Assembly (NCBI RefSeq): GCF_035474595.1 | Contig: NZ_DATIND010000013.1 | Location: 1 to 32,650, forward strand | Reading direction: 5' to 3' | From: Longimicrobium sp. | GTDB lineage: Bacteria > Gemmatimonadota > Gemmatimonadetes > Longimicrobiales > Longimicrobiaceae | Length of the DNA: 32,650 bases | Shown here: positions 7,453-16,600 of the stretch, piece by piece | Numbering within the stretch: position 1 is the first letter of the stretch | Layout: each line of letters opens with the position of its first letter | The notes under the pieces: generated by a model | What the model was told of the DNA's origin: nothing | What the model saw: the letters and a program-made list of their open reading frames with translations, nothing else | Databases searched by the model: none | Position numbers and translations under genes: made by a program

Positions 7453-9234
7453 TCAGGCATACGAGCGCGCCTGGAGAAGGTACAGCTCGGCGTACAGCCC
7501 CTCGCGCAAGAGGAGCTCGTCGTGCGCGCCCAGCTCGGTTACGCGCCCGCCGTCGATCACCAGGATCAGGTCGGCGGAGCGCACGGTGGAGAAGCGGTGC
7601 GAGACCAGCACGGTGACCGCGCCGCGCGCGGAGCCGGAGCGCGCCTCGCGGGTGTAGCGCTCGAACAGGGCGTGCTCGGCCAGCGCGTCGAGACTGGCGG
7701 TGGGCTCGTCGAAGAACACCACCAGCGGCTCGCGGCGCATCAGCGCGCGCCCCAGCGCCAGCTTCTGCCACTGCCCGGTGGAAAGGTCCACGCCGCCCTC
7801 CCACCTGGCCCCCAGCTGCGTCTCCAGCCCGTCCGGGAGGTTCGGCAGCACGCCGGCCGCCCCGGCGCTCTCCAGCGCCGCCTCCACCGCGGCGCGGTCG
7901 GAAATGCGGGGGAGGTCGCCCACGCCCACGGCCTGCTGCGCGGGAAGCTCGAAGCGCACGAAGTCCTGGAAGGCGGCGGAAAGCCGCTCGCGCCACCGCC
8001 GGGGGTCGATCCCGGCCAGGTCGGCGCCGTCGACCAGGATCCGCCCCGAGGTGGGCTCGTACATCCCCGCCAGCAGCTTCACCAGCGTGGTCTTTCCCGC
8101 CCCGTTCTCGCCGACGAGGGCGATGACGGCGCCGGCGGGGATGGTGAGCGACACGTCGCGCAGCGCCCAGCGGTCGGTGCCGGGGTAGCGGAAGGAAACG
8201 TTCTCGAAGACGATCCCCTCGCGCAGCCGCGCCGGGGCGGGGCGCGCGGCGGGGCGCGCCCGGTCCTGCTCCTGGGCGTAGTCGCGCAGCCAGAGCACGC
8301 GCCCGGCGGCGCGCAGCGACTCGCCCACGCCGGCCACGCTGCGGATGGGGTCCAGCACGCCGGTGCGCACCTGCTGGCAGAGGTACACGGCCATCACCAC
8401 CTCGCCCACCGTGGCCAGGCCGCGGCTGGCGCGCCACAGCATGAGGGCCACGGCGCCCGCGAAGCCGGCCACGAACAGCACGTCGACCGCGCTGTCCTGC
8501 AGGGCGATCCGCCGCTCCACGGCCAGGAGGATGGCGCGCGAGCCCTCCCACGCCCGGCGGAAGCGCCCCAGGAGCTCGCGCTGCAGCCCGAACACGCGCA
8601 TCTCCATCCCCGCGTTGCGGTCGGCGGTGAGCGCCTGCAGCTGGCGGGCGCGGCGGGCGGGCCCGGCGAAGCGCTCTTCCGCCTGGCCGAAGGCGCGCTG
8701 CTGGGCGGCGGCCACGGGAAGGGCGGGAAGGGCGAAGGGGATGAGGAGGAGGAGCCAGGGGCTGACCAGCGCCAGCGCCACCACCGTGGCCACCCCGCCC
8801 ACGGTGAAGTTGGCGGCGCGGATGAGGGTGTTCAGCGAGCGCCCCAGGACGCCCTGGTTCTGCCGCAGCAGCTCCAGCCGGTCCTGGTAGTCGGGCCGCT
8901 CGTGGTGCTCCAGCCCCGGGAGCGCGGAGACCAGGGTGGTGACCTCGCGGTCGATGGCCAGCCCCACCTCTTCGGTCAGGCGGATGCGCAGCATGCTGCC
9001 GTACCAGAGCCCCGCGAACCAGAGCACGCGGGTGGCGGCGATGCCGGCGCCGGCCAGCAGCAGCAGGCGGCCGTCGTGCCGCACCGCGCCGTCGGCCATG
9101 AGCCGGAGGAACCAGGCGAAGAGGGGGAAGCGCAGGGCTCCCACGGGCTCCAGCAGGAGCCCCAGCGAGCGCCAGCGGGCGGTCTTCCAGGCGGTGCCGA
9201 CCAGGAAGACCAGGGCGCGCCATTGCTCACGCAT
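7453..9234 (-). CDS. ABC exporter half-subunit, membrane-ATPase fusion (second of pair)
   Basis: A 593-residue type-I exporter subunit. The membrane domain covers about 1-315 with hydrophobic stretches near 25-45, 57-80, 143-175 and 250-285. The ATPase domain carries Walker A GENGAGKT (375-382), signature LSTGQ (484-488), Walker B VVFFDE (505-510), D-loop SLD and switch His546, all intact. Its start overlaps the stop of the neighbouring ABC gene by 8 bases (9227-9234), with GGAGG six bases before the ATG. The two therefore probably form a heterodimer. The likely job is export of the cluster's peptide product and self-protection. Nothing in the sequence indicates the cargo beyond its neighbourhood. 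Confidence 0.9.
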   Translation of the reverse strand: MREQWRALVFLVGTAWKTARWRSLGLLLEPVGALRFPLFAWFLRLMADGAVRHDGRLLLLAGAGIAATRVLWFAGLWYGSMLRIRLTEEVGLAIDREVTTLVSALPGLEHHERPDYQDRLELLRQNQGVLGRSLNTLIRAANFTVGGVATVVALALVSPWLLLLIPFALPALPVAAAQQRAFGQAEERFAGPARRARQLQALTADRNAGMEMRVFGLQRELLGRFRRAWEGSRAILLAVERRIALQDSAVDVLFVAGFAGAVALMLWRASRGLATVGEVVMAVYLCQQVRTGVLDPIRSVAGVGESLRAAGRVLWLRDYAQEQDRARPAARPAPARLREGIVFENVSFRYPGTDRWALRDVSLTIPAGAVIALVGENGAGKTTLVKLLAGMYEPTSGRILVDGADLAGIDPRRWRERLSAAFQDFVRFELPAQQAVGVGDLPRISDRAAVEAALESAGAAGVLPNLPDGLETQLGARWEGGVDLSTGQWQKLALGRALMRREPLVVFFDEPTASLDALAEHALFERYTREARSGSARGAVTVLVSHRFSTVRSADLILVIDGGRVTELGAHDELLLREGLYAELYLLQARSYA

Positions 9235-11053
9235 CGGCCACCTCCAGCTTGGGGGAGAAGCGGTTGGCCTGCAGCGAGAACATCTCGGCGTAGCGGCCGC
9301 CGGAGCGCATCAGCTGGTCGTGGGTGCCGTCCTCCACCACCCGCCCGCCGTCGACCACCACGATGCGGTCGGCGTGGCGGACGCTGGAAAGGCGGTGCGA
9401 GACCAGGATGGTGGTGACGCCGCGGGTGAGCTCCAGGAAGCGCTCGAACAGCTCGGTCTCGGCGCGGACGTCGAGGGCGGCGGTGGGCTCATCCAGGATC
9501 AGCAGCCCCGCGCCGCCGCGGATGGCGGTGAGCGCGCGGGCCAGTGCCACGCGCTGCCACTGCCCGCCGGACAGGTCGGCCCCGCCCTCGCCCTCGCGGG
9601 TGAGCACGGTGTCGAGCCCGGCGGGAAGGTCGCCCAGCAGCCCGGCGCCGCCCGCGTCGTGCAGCGCGCCGGTGAGCGCGGCGTCGTCGTGCAGCAGGGG
9701 GAGATGGCCGAAGCCCACGTTCTCGCGCAGCGCCAGCGGGTAGCGGACGAAGTCCTGGAAGATGACGCCGACGCGGCCGCGGGCCTCGAGCGGGGTGGCC
9801 CCGCCGTCCAGCGTGATGCGCCCCGCGTCGGGCTCGTACAGCCCGCAGAGGAGCTTGATGAGGGTGCTCTTCCCCGCCCCGTTCTCGCCCACCACGGCCA
9901 GCGACTGGCCGGCGGGGATGTCGAGGGTGAGGCCGTCGAGCACGGGCGCCGGGCGGCCGCGGTAGGTGAAGCGCACGCCGTCGAGCCGCACGGCCACCTT
10001 GCCGCGCCCGGCCGCGCGCGGCGGCTCGGGCCCACCATCCAGCAGCCAGGCGGCGGCGCGGCGGCGCAGCGCCGAGACCTTTCCGGCGACGACCAGCGAC
10101 TCGGCCAGCCACCACTGCGAGTCGCCCACCAGCCCCAGGTCGCTGGTGGCGATCACCGCCTGCACGAACACCAGCAGCCCGGCCACGCCCAGGGTGCCGG
10201 CGGCCGCGGAAGCGCCGAGCGCGCCCAGGACGGCGGCGTGGGAGACGACCAGCATGACGGTCGCGGCGGCGCTCCATCCGCGCGCCGCGCCGCGGCTGGC
10301 CCAGAGCTCGCCGAGCGCCTCCAGCATCGCGTCGCCATACCGCCCCACCGCCCACGCGCCCAGCCCGAAGACGCGGATCTCCTTGGCGGCCGAGGGGTCC
10401 AGGGCCAGCGAGCGCAGGTAGCCGGCGCGGCGCACTCCGGGGGCGCCGTCCTGCACGGTCATCCCCTTCTCGGTCTTCTTCATGTACGCCCGGTTGGTCA
10501 GGTACCAGGCGGCGGCCAGGAGAAGGGGCGCCCACCAGCGGAAGCCCAGCAGCACCGCGAAGGCGCCGAAGCCGCGGATGCGCTGGAGCGCCACGTACGA
10601 CAGCTCCGAGGCCGTCATCCGCAGCACGCCGCGCCGCTCGGCCTCGTGCACCGCCTCCAGCTCGTCGCGGAGCGCGGGGTCCTCGAGCGGGGCCACCCCG
10701 GGAGTGCCCAGGTTCACGCGGGCGACGGTGGAGTGCACCTCCAGCGCGTACGCGGCGTTCAGCACCAGCCCCTGCTGGTGCAGCCAGTTGCCGCCCGCCG
10801 AGGCCAGCGCCAGCGCCAGGGCCAGCCCGGCCAGCGCCAGGAGGGCGGGGTGCCCGCCCGGCGCGCCCAGCCCGTGGCGCACCGCGCCGGGGATGGCGTC
10901 CACCAGCGCGCCGGTCAGCACGATGACCGCCGTGGGGAGGGCGCCGACCAGCAGCGTTCCCACCCCGAAGCGCACCGCCCGCCATCGCCCGGCGCTCCAG
11001 AGCAGCCCCAGGAGGGCGCGCCAGCGGGCCAGCTGCATGCTCGTTCTACTCAC
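9227..11053 (-). CDS. ABC exporter half-subunit, membrane-ATPase fusion (first of pair)
   Basis: A 608-residue exporter half-subunit. Hydrophobic segments lie near 29-53, 69-87, 160-185, 262-284 and 286-303. The ATPase domain has Walker A GENGAGKS (389-396), signature LSGGQ (494-498), Walker B LLILDE ending at Glu522, and switch His553. Both this and its partner keep all catalytic motifs, so neither ATP site looks degenerate. The start is GTG at 11053, preceded by GAGG seven bases upstream; the ATG 15 bases further in has no ribosome site. It opens the second block of the cluster after a 506-bp gap, and the next gene overlaps its stop by 8 bases. Confidence 0.9.
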   Translation of the reverse strand: MSRTSMQLARWRALLGLLWSAGRWRAVRFGVGTLLVGALPTAVIVLTGALVDAIPGAVRHGLGAPGGHPALLALAGLALALALASAGGNWLHQQGLVLNAAYALEVHSTVARVNLGTPGVAPLEDPALRDELEAVHEAERRGVLRMTASELSYVALQRIRGFGAFAVLLGFRWWAPLLLAAAWYLTNRAYMKKTEKGMTVQDGAPGVRRAGYLRSLALDPSAAKEIRVFGLGAWAVGRYGDAMLEALGELWASRGAARGWSAAATVMLVVSHAAVLGALGASAAAGTLGVAGLLVFVQAVIATSDLGLVGDSQWWLAESLVVAGKVSALRRRAAAWLLDGGPEPPRAAGRGKVAVRLDGVRFTYRGRPAPVLDGLTLDIPAGQSLAVVGENGAGKSTLIKLLCGLYEPDAGRITLDGGATPLEARGRVGVIFQDFVRYPLALRENVGFGHLPLLHDDAALTGALHDAGGAGLLGDLPAGLDTVLTREGEGGADLSGGQWQRVALARALTAIRGGAGLLILDEPTAALDVRAETELFERFLELTRGVTTILVSHRLSSVRHADRIVVVDGGRVVEDGTHDQLMRSGGRYAEMFSLQANRFSPKLEVADA

Positions 11054-11162
11054 CTTGGCACCTCTTCAGGGTTCCGGCCGGGCGAGGCTGCCCGGCGGTC
11101 CATCTCCCATCACCTTCACTCGATCGATCGGTCGTGCGTTTCTACGGCTGACGTGCGGGGGC

Positions 11163-11235
11163 GGGCCACAGATCCTTCGGCCTGCCGTCATCCCCCGAGG
11201 TCCGGCTTGGTCGGGGCCGGCCTCAGGATGACGTC
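11163..11235 (-). repeat. Dispersed palindromic intergenic repeat, copy 2
   Basis: It shares both ends with the copies at 3131-3203 and 11358-11430. Inside, CGTCATCCCCCGAGG (from 11186) pairs with CCTCAGGATGACG (to 11233), giving a stable hairpin in RNA. Confidence 0.7.
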
Positions 11236-11357
11236 CGCGGGGGGCGCGGGTGATTCCGGTCCCACGCTTCGCCCTCCCGTCATGGGGAGGCGGGCCCCAT
11301 CCACCGAATCCCATCAGTCCAACGGGTCGTGCGTGTCCGCTGCCGGCGTGAGGCGGC

Positions 11358-11430
11358 GGGCCACCGATCCTTCGGCCTGCCGTCATCCCCCGAGATCCGG
11401 CTTCGTCGTGGCCGGCCTCGGGATGACGTC
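11358..11430 (-). repeat. Dispersed palindromic intergenic repeat, copy 3
   Basis: Lies 195 bp from copy 2 in the same orientation, with similar flanks (GGTCGTGCGT upstream in both). Inner arms CGTCATCCCCCGAG (from 11381) and CTCGGGATGACG (to 11428) pair almost perfectly. Confidence 0.7.
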
Positions 11431-11559
11431 CCGTGGAGGACGAGGTCCATCGATCGCCTCCCGGATCGCCCCGGACCGGCCCCGCATCGCCCCCACATCG
11501 CCCGCATGTCCCCTGCATCGCCTTCGCATCTCCCGATCGCCACCGCGGGCCGCCAGCCA

Positions 11560-12618
11560 TCACAGCGACGCCAGCTCCAGCGGCTCGGCGGGGGCGCCGG
11601 TGACCTCGGCGTAGGTGCGGCGGCCCCAGCGGTAGAAGGCCCACGCGTCGTCGCCGTCGTGCGGGTGGTCCCACTCCACCGGATCGCGGGGGAGCGCGTC
11701 GAGGGCCAGGCCGCGCTCGGCCAGCCACTCGTCGTCGTAGACGGTGTTCTCGTAGCGGTAGCCCTCGTCGGGGAGGATCACCGCGGTCAGCAGGTCGGGG
11801 TTGCGGCGGGCGAACCAGTCGGCGGCCAGGTAGGCGGCGCCGCTGGTGGGCCCCATGAACAGCGCGTGCTGGCGGTGCAGCTCGCGGGTGGCGCGGAAGG
11901 CCTCGGCCGCGCCCACCCAGTGCACCAGGTCGAAGGCGGTGTGGTCCACGTTGGGCGGAACCAGGCTGTTCCCCATCCCCTTCAGCGTGCGCCGGGCGTC
12001 GGACTGGCCGAAGAGCACGCTGCGGTGCGCGTCGACGCCCGCGAGCAGCATCTCCGGGAAGAGGAGGCGCAGGTACGAGGCGATGCCGCACGACGAGCCG
12101 CCGGAGCCCACGGGGCCCACCAGGCAGTCCACCGCGCCGGCGGCGTGCGCCAGCAGCTCGGCCGCCGGGGCGAACGACGCCGGGTTGCGGGGATTGCTGT
12201 ACTGGCGCGGGCAGAAGGTGCCGGGGTGCTCGTCCAGGAAGCGGTCGAGGTACTCGAGCCGCGCCTTCTGGAAGGCCCCCGACGGCCCCGCGTCGCGCAG
12301 CACGTGCACGTCGGCGCCCAGGTCGGCCAGGCGGCGGCGGAGCGCGGGCTCGAGCGAGGCGTCGCTCACCAGCGTGAGCGGATGGCCGTGCAGCCGCGCC
12401 ACCATGGCCAGCGACAGCCCGAAGGTGCCGGAGCTGGTCTCGGCGATGGCGCCGCCGGGAGGAAGCTCGCCCTCTTCGCGCGCCTTGCGGATGATGTAGC
12501 GCGCGGGAAGGAGCTTCAGCAGGGGAAAGGCGAGCCCCACCAGGTTGGGGCGCAGCCACACCAGGCGCGGGAGCGCCATGGCGTCCACGGAACTGGCGTT
12601 GATCGCGGGACCGCTCAC
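11560..12618 (-). CDS. Cysteine-synthase-fold PLP enzyme (beta-replacement)
   Basis: A 352-residue fold-type II PLP enzyme of the cysteine synthase / SbnA / DabA kind, which exchanges the beta-substituent of an activated Ser or Thr. Aligned by eye with CysK, the Schiff-base lysine is Lys35 in FPLLKLLPARYI, where CysK has PTGSVKDR. The substrate loop is ETSSGTFG (about 59-66, CysK TSGNTG) and the phosphate-binding loop GPVGSGGSSCG. The C-terminal part (about 230-352) also keeps PTSGAAY. The start is GTG at 12618: it overlaps the kinase stop (GTGA) and has GGAGG seven bases upstream. Coupling to a threonine kinase suggests O-phospho-L-threonine as substrate, giving 2,3-diaminobutyrate or another 3-substituted 2-aminobutyrate. 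The nucleophile is unknown. True cysteine synthesis is less likely here. Confidence 0.82.
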   Translation of the reverse strand: MSGPAINASSVDAMALPRLVWLRPNLVGLAFPLLKLLPARYIIRKAREEGELPPGGAIAETSSGTFGLSLAMVARLHGHPLTLVSDASLEPALRRRLADLGADVHVLRDAGPSGAFQKARLEYLDRFLDEHPGTFCPRQYSNPRNPASFAPAAELLAHAAGAVDCLVGPVGSGGSSCGIASYLRLLFPEMLLAGVDAHRSVLFGQSDARRTLKGMGNSLVPPNVDHTAFDLVHWVGAAEAFRATRELHRQHALFMGPTSGAAYLAADWFARRNPDLLTAVILPDEGYRYENTVYDDEWLAERGLALDALPRDPVEWDHPHDGDDAWAFYRWGRRTYAEVTGAPAEPLELASL

Positions 12619-13682
12619 GAGAGTACCTCCGGTTGGTTCGGCTGGGTGGCGAAGTGCCAGGTGCGGACGAGCCCCAGCCGCTGCAGCCGGGTGCGTGCGT
12701 GGTGCATGCGTTCGGCGGCCTCGCGCCCGGGCTCGAAGAGGAGCCCGGCCACGGTGCCGCTGTGCGCCACCTGCACCCCCGCCGCGCCGGTCTCCCGCGC
12801 CAGGGCGGTGATCTCGGTCATGTGGCGCTTGGGGCGGTGGCGCTGGTTGATGGCGGTGCTGGCCGAGGCCACGCGCCCCAGCAGCCGGGGATCCTGCTCC
12901 TGCACCGCGCGGCGCAGGAGCCCCAGGATGGGCCCGAAGGCCTCGACCTCCCACCCCGAGTAGCGGCAGGGGGGAAGCGAGAGCGTTTCCACCCCGCGGT
13001 CCACCTCGGTGTTGAAGCCCAGGACGTGCACCGCCGGGAGCGGCCCGCCCAGGTCCTGCAGCACGCTGCCGCGGCGCTGCGCGAAGAGCACGGCGCGGTC
13101 GGGGGCGTACATCAGCGAGTCCGACGCGACCTCCGAGGCCACGGCCAGGCGCGCGGCCCACTCCGGGGGGAGCTCGGCGTCGAAGGCGTCGGCCACGGCG
13201 CGGATGGTGGCCAGCACGTCGGTGGTGGACGAGCCGCATCCCCAGCTGACGGGAACGTTGCTGTCGATGCGGATGGACCCGCCCCACCCCGGCCGCCCCA
13301 GCACCTCGAGGGTGAGGCGGGCGGCGTCGCGGGCCTTGGTGCACCCGGCGGGCTCCACGGTCAGCGGCCCCGAGCGCAGCGGGCGGAAGCGGGCGCGGGA
13401 GCGGTACAGCGAGCAGGGGAGCGTGACCAGCGCCTGCTCCAGCGTGCCGTCGGCCGAGTAGAAGGCGCCCTGCACGATCTCGCCGTGGTGCGCGTGCACC
13501 TCGCCGGCGCCCGAGCGGCGGTGCGGCGCCGGGGGCGCGAAGAGCGCGGTGGCGGGCGCGAACCGCGCGCGCTCGGCGGCGGCGGGTCGGTCGAGCACGG
13601 ATACGGGTGGAGCCACGGCTGCCCTCGCGAAGGTGGGGCGTGTGGTCGCGCGGCCGGCGCCAAAGGGGGCGCGGGCGCTCAT
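12615..13682 (-). CDS. GHMP-family L-threonine kinase, PduX-like
   Basis: A 355-residue kinase of the GHMP superfamily. Compared with PduX, which makes O-phospho-L-threonine, it has HGEIVQG (66-72) for CGELIQG, the ATP loop PVSWGCGSSTTD (144-155), and GVQVAHSGTVAG (302-313), which nearly copies the PduX motif. Residues 1-55 are a Pro/Ala-rich extension that PduX lacks. The ATG overlaps the NRPS stop (ATGA) with GGAGG seven bases upstream, so translation is coupled. No cobalamin-nucleotide-loop genes are nearby, so a role in B12 synthesis is less likely than supply of phosphothreonine to the next gene. Similar kinase/PLP pairs are, from memory, part of diaminobutyrate formation in friulimicin-type lipopeptide clusters. 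Confidence 0.82.
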   Translation of the reverse strand: MSARAPFGAGRATTRPTFARAAVAPPVSVLDRPAAAERARFAPATALFAPPAPHRRSGAGEVHAHHGEIVQGAFYSADGTLEQALVTLPCSLYRSRARFRPLRSGPLTVEPAGCTKARDAARLTLEVLGRPGWGGSIRIDSNVPVSWGCGSSTTDVLATIRAVADAFDAELPPEWAARLAVASEVASDSLMYAPDRAVLFAQRRGSVLQDLGGPLPAVHVLGFNTEVDRGVETLSLPPCRYSGWEVEAFGPILGLLRRAVQEQDPRLLGRVASASTAINQRHRPKRHMTEITALARETGAAGVQVAHSGTVAGLLFEPGREAAERMHHARTRLQRLGLVRTWHFATQPNQPEVLS

Positions 13683-16600
13683 CGGTTTTCCTCCGCGGCG
13701 CCCGGGAGCGCGCGGGCGTGGGCCAGCGCCTCGCGCATGCGCCGCGCGAGAACGCGGACGTGCGGCTCGGTGCCGATGGTCACGTGCGCGCCGGGGACCG
13801 GGTGCACCCGGATCCCGGCCGCCAGCAGGCTCCACCCCAGGGTGCGCCGCACCTCGTCGCCCTCGCCGGCGAACACGTCTTCCAGGTCCGGCGCCGGGGT
13901 GTCGGCGCGGAAGAGGGTGAGGGTGCCGTCGAACGGCGCGGCGGCGTACCCGGCGCGACTGTGAACGCGGGCGCGGATGGTGTGGCACTGCTCGCCGAGC
14001 GCGGCGGCGTCGAACCCCGCCGGGGCGGCCTCCTGCGCCCGCAGCTGGTCCGCGGCGACGCGCAGCATCTCCTCCAGCCCCAGCCCCTCCAGCGCGCCGG
14101 GGGCGAGGGTGAAGGGGCGCCGCATCTGCGCGGCCACGTCGCCGGCCAGCGCGGCGACCAGGTCGCGGTCCGCCGCCGCGCGGGTGACGGCGAAGCGGGG
14201 GGCGCGGGTGTCCAGCAGCCCCACGAAGGCCACCTCTTCGCCCGCCCGGCGGAGCTGCACCGCCATCTCGTAGGCCAGGAAGCCGCCGAACGACCATCCG
14301 GCCAGGTGGTACGGCCCGGCGGGCTGCACCGCGCGGACGGCGGCCACGTGTTCCGCGGCGATCTGCGCCAGGGGGCGGGACAGGTCGTCGCCCAGGTCGC
14401 GGAGGCCGTACACCGGCTGGTCGGCGCCCAGGTGGCGCACCAGGCCCAGGTACGCCATCACGTTCCGGTCGGCCGGGTGGACGCAGAAGAGCGGCGGCAG
14501 CGCGCCGTTCGGCTGCAGGGCCACGACGGGCGAGGGGGGCGATGCATCGTCCTTCCGCTGCTCCTGGATCGCCGCGGCCATCCGCCGCACCGTGGCCCCG
14601 GCGAAGAGGGTGGCGACGGGAAGGTCGCACCGCATCCGCCGGTTCACCTGCGCGAACAGGCGCAGCGCCAGGAGCGAGTTGCCGCCCAGGTCGAAGAAGT
14701 TCTGCGTGGCGCCCACCTCCACCCCCAGCAGCTCCTCCCACACCTGGATCAGCTGCGCCTCCACGAAGTCGCGCGGCTCGTCGTCCTCGCCGGCGGAGTG
14801 CGCCCAGCCGGGCGCGGGGAGCGCCTTGCGGTCGATCTTGCCCGTGGGCGTCTGCGGGAACGCGTCGAGAACGACGAAGGCGTCCGGCACCATGTACTCG
14901 GGAAGGGTGCGGCGGAGCGCGTCGCGAAGCTCCGCCGCGTCCACCGCGCCCGCGTCGGCCACGACGTACGCGGCCAGCCGCCGGTCGCCGGGGCGATCCT
15001 CGCGCACGGCCACCATGCAGTCGCGCACGCCGGGGCGGCGGCGCAGCACCGCCTCGACCTCGCCCAGCTCCACGCGGTAGCCGCGCAGCTTCACCTGGTT
15101 GTCGGTGCGGCCCAGGATCAGGAGGTTGCCGTCGGCCTGCCAGCGCGCCCGGTCGCCGGTGCGGTACATCCGCGCGCCGGCCCCGGCGAAGGGGTCGGGG
15201 ACGAACTTCTCGGCGGAAAGGCCGGGGCGCCCCAGGTACCCGCGCGCCACCCCCGCGCCGCCGATGTACAGCTCGCCGGGAAGGCCGACCGGGACGGGCT
15301 CCATCCACCGGTCCAGCACGTAGAAGGTCAGGTTCTGGATCGCGCGCCCCACGGGAACCGGGCCGTCGCGGTGCTTCCCCTGCGGGAGGACGTAGGCCGA
15401 GCAGCCCACCACCGTTTCGGTAGGGCCGTACTCGTTCATCAGCCGCACCCCCGGCGCGTGCTCCTGCCAGAAGAGCGTGGGCTCGGCGGAAAGGAAGTCG
15501 GCGCCCACGACCAGGGTGTGCGCGGCCCCCGGCGCGTCTTCCGGGGCGATCATGGTGTTCAGCAGCCCCAGGTGGATGGGGGTGATCTTGATCAGCCCGA
15601 ACCCCGGCCGCGCCCGCAGCGTGCGCGCGAGCGCCTCGACCGGCGAATCCTCGGGAAGGAGGTGCACCGGCCGCCCGGCGAAGAGCGGGAGGAGGTTGGT
15701 GACGGTGAGGTCCACCGCCATGGAGGTGAAGACCGGCGCTCCATCGCCCTGCTCCGCCCCGTAGGCGCGCACGCCCCAGTGGATGTAGTTGCACACCCCG
15801 CGGTGGTGCATGGCCACGCCCTTGGGGCGCCCCGTGCTTCCCGAGGTGTAGATGACGTAGGCCAGGTTCTCCGACGTCACCCCCGTCTCCGGCGCGCGGG
15901 CACCGTCGCCCGCCGCGGCGATGGCCGCCCACTCCGCGTCCACCGCGACGACGGGGACGCCGTCCAGCGCGGGGACGCGGGCGCGGAGCCGCTCCTGCGT
16001 GAGCAGCACGGCGATGCCGGAATCCTCCAGCATGTAGCGCTGCCGCTCGGCGGGATGGGCGGGGTCCAGCGGCACGTACGCACCGCCCGCCTTCATCACC
16101 CCGAAGATCGCGGTCATCAGCTCGGGCCCGCGCTCCAGGCACAGCCCCACGCGCACCTCGGGGCCGGCGCCGAGAGAGGCGAGGTGATGCGCCAGGCGGT
16201 TGGCACGCCCGTCCAGCTCGCGGTACGTCAGCCGCTCGTCGCCGAAGGTGACGGCGACCGCGTCGGGCGTGCGGGCGGCCTGCGCCTCGAAGAGCTGGTG
16301 GATGCAGCGGTCGGCCGGGTACCGGGCGGTGGTGCGGTTCCACCCCAGCACGCGCGCCCGCTCGGGGCGCCCGATGAGCGCCAGGCGCGAGATGCGGCGG
16401 TCGGGGCCGGCGGCCACCTGCTCCAGCAGCCGCTCCAGGTGCTCCACCATGCGCCGCGCGGTGCCGCGCTCGAACAGGTCGGTGCTGTAGTCCAGCGCCC
16501 CGGTCAGCCCGCCCGCGTGCGCGTCCAGCCCCAGCGTCAGGTCCACCTTGGTGGTTCCCCGCTCCACGTGGATCTCGTCCACCGCCAGCCCGCGACCCGC

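Larger units (their letters stand above)
11054..11559. other. Repeat-filled gap between PLP enzyme and ABC exporter genes
   Basis: No credible gene in 506 bases. The gap holds two tandem copies of a unit of about 195 bp (roughly 11110-11240 and 11305-11435), each with a palindromic core, then degenerate CATCGCC-like runs (about 11490-11550) next to the PLP gene. The palindromes could end or process the upstream transcript, splitting the cluster into two transcripts. No clear promoter for the ABC genes was recognised. Confidence 0.6.
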
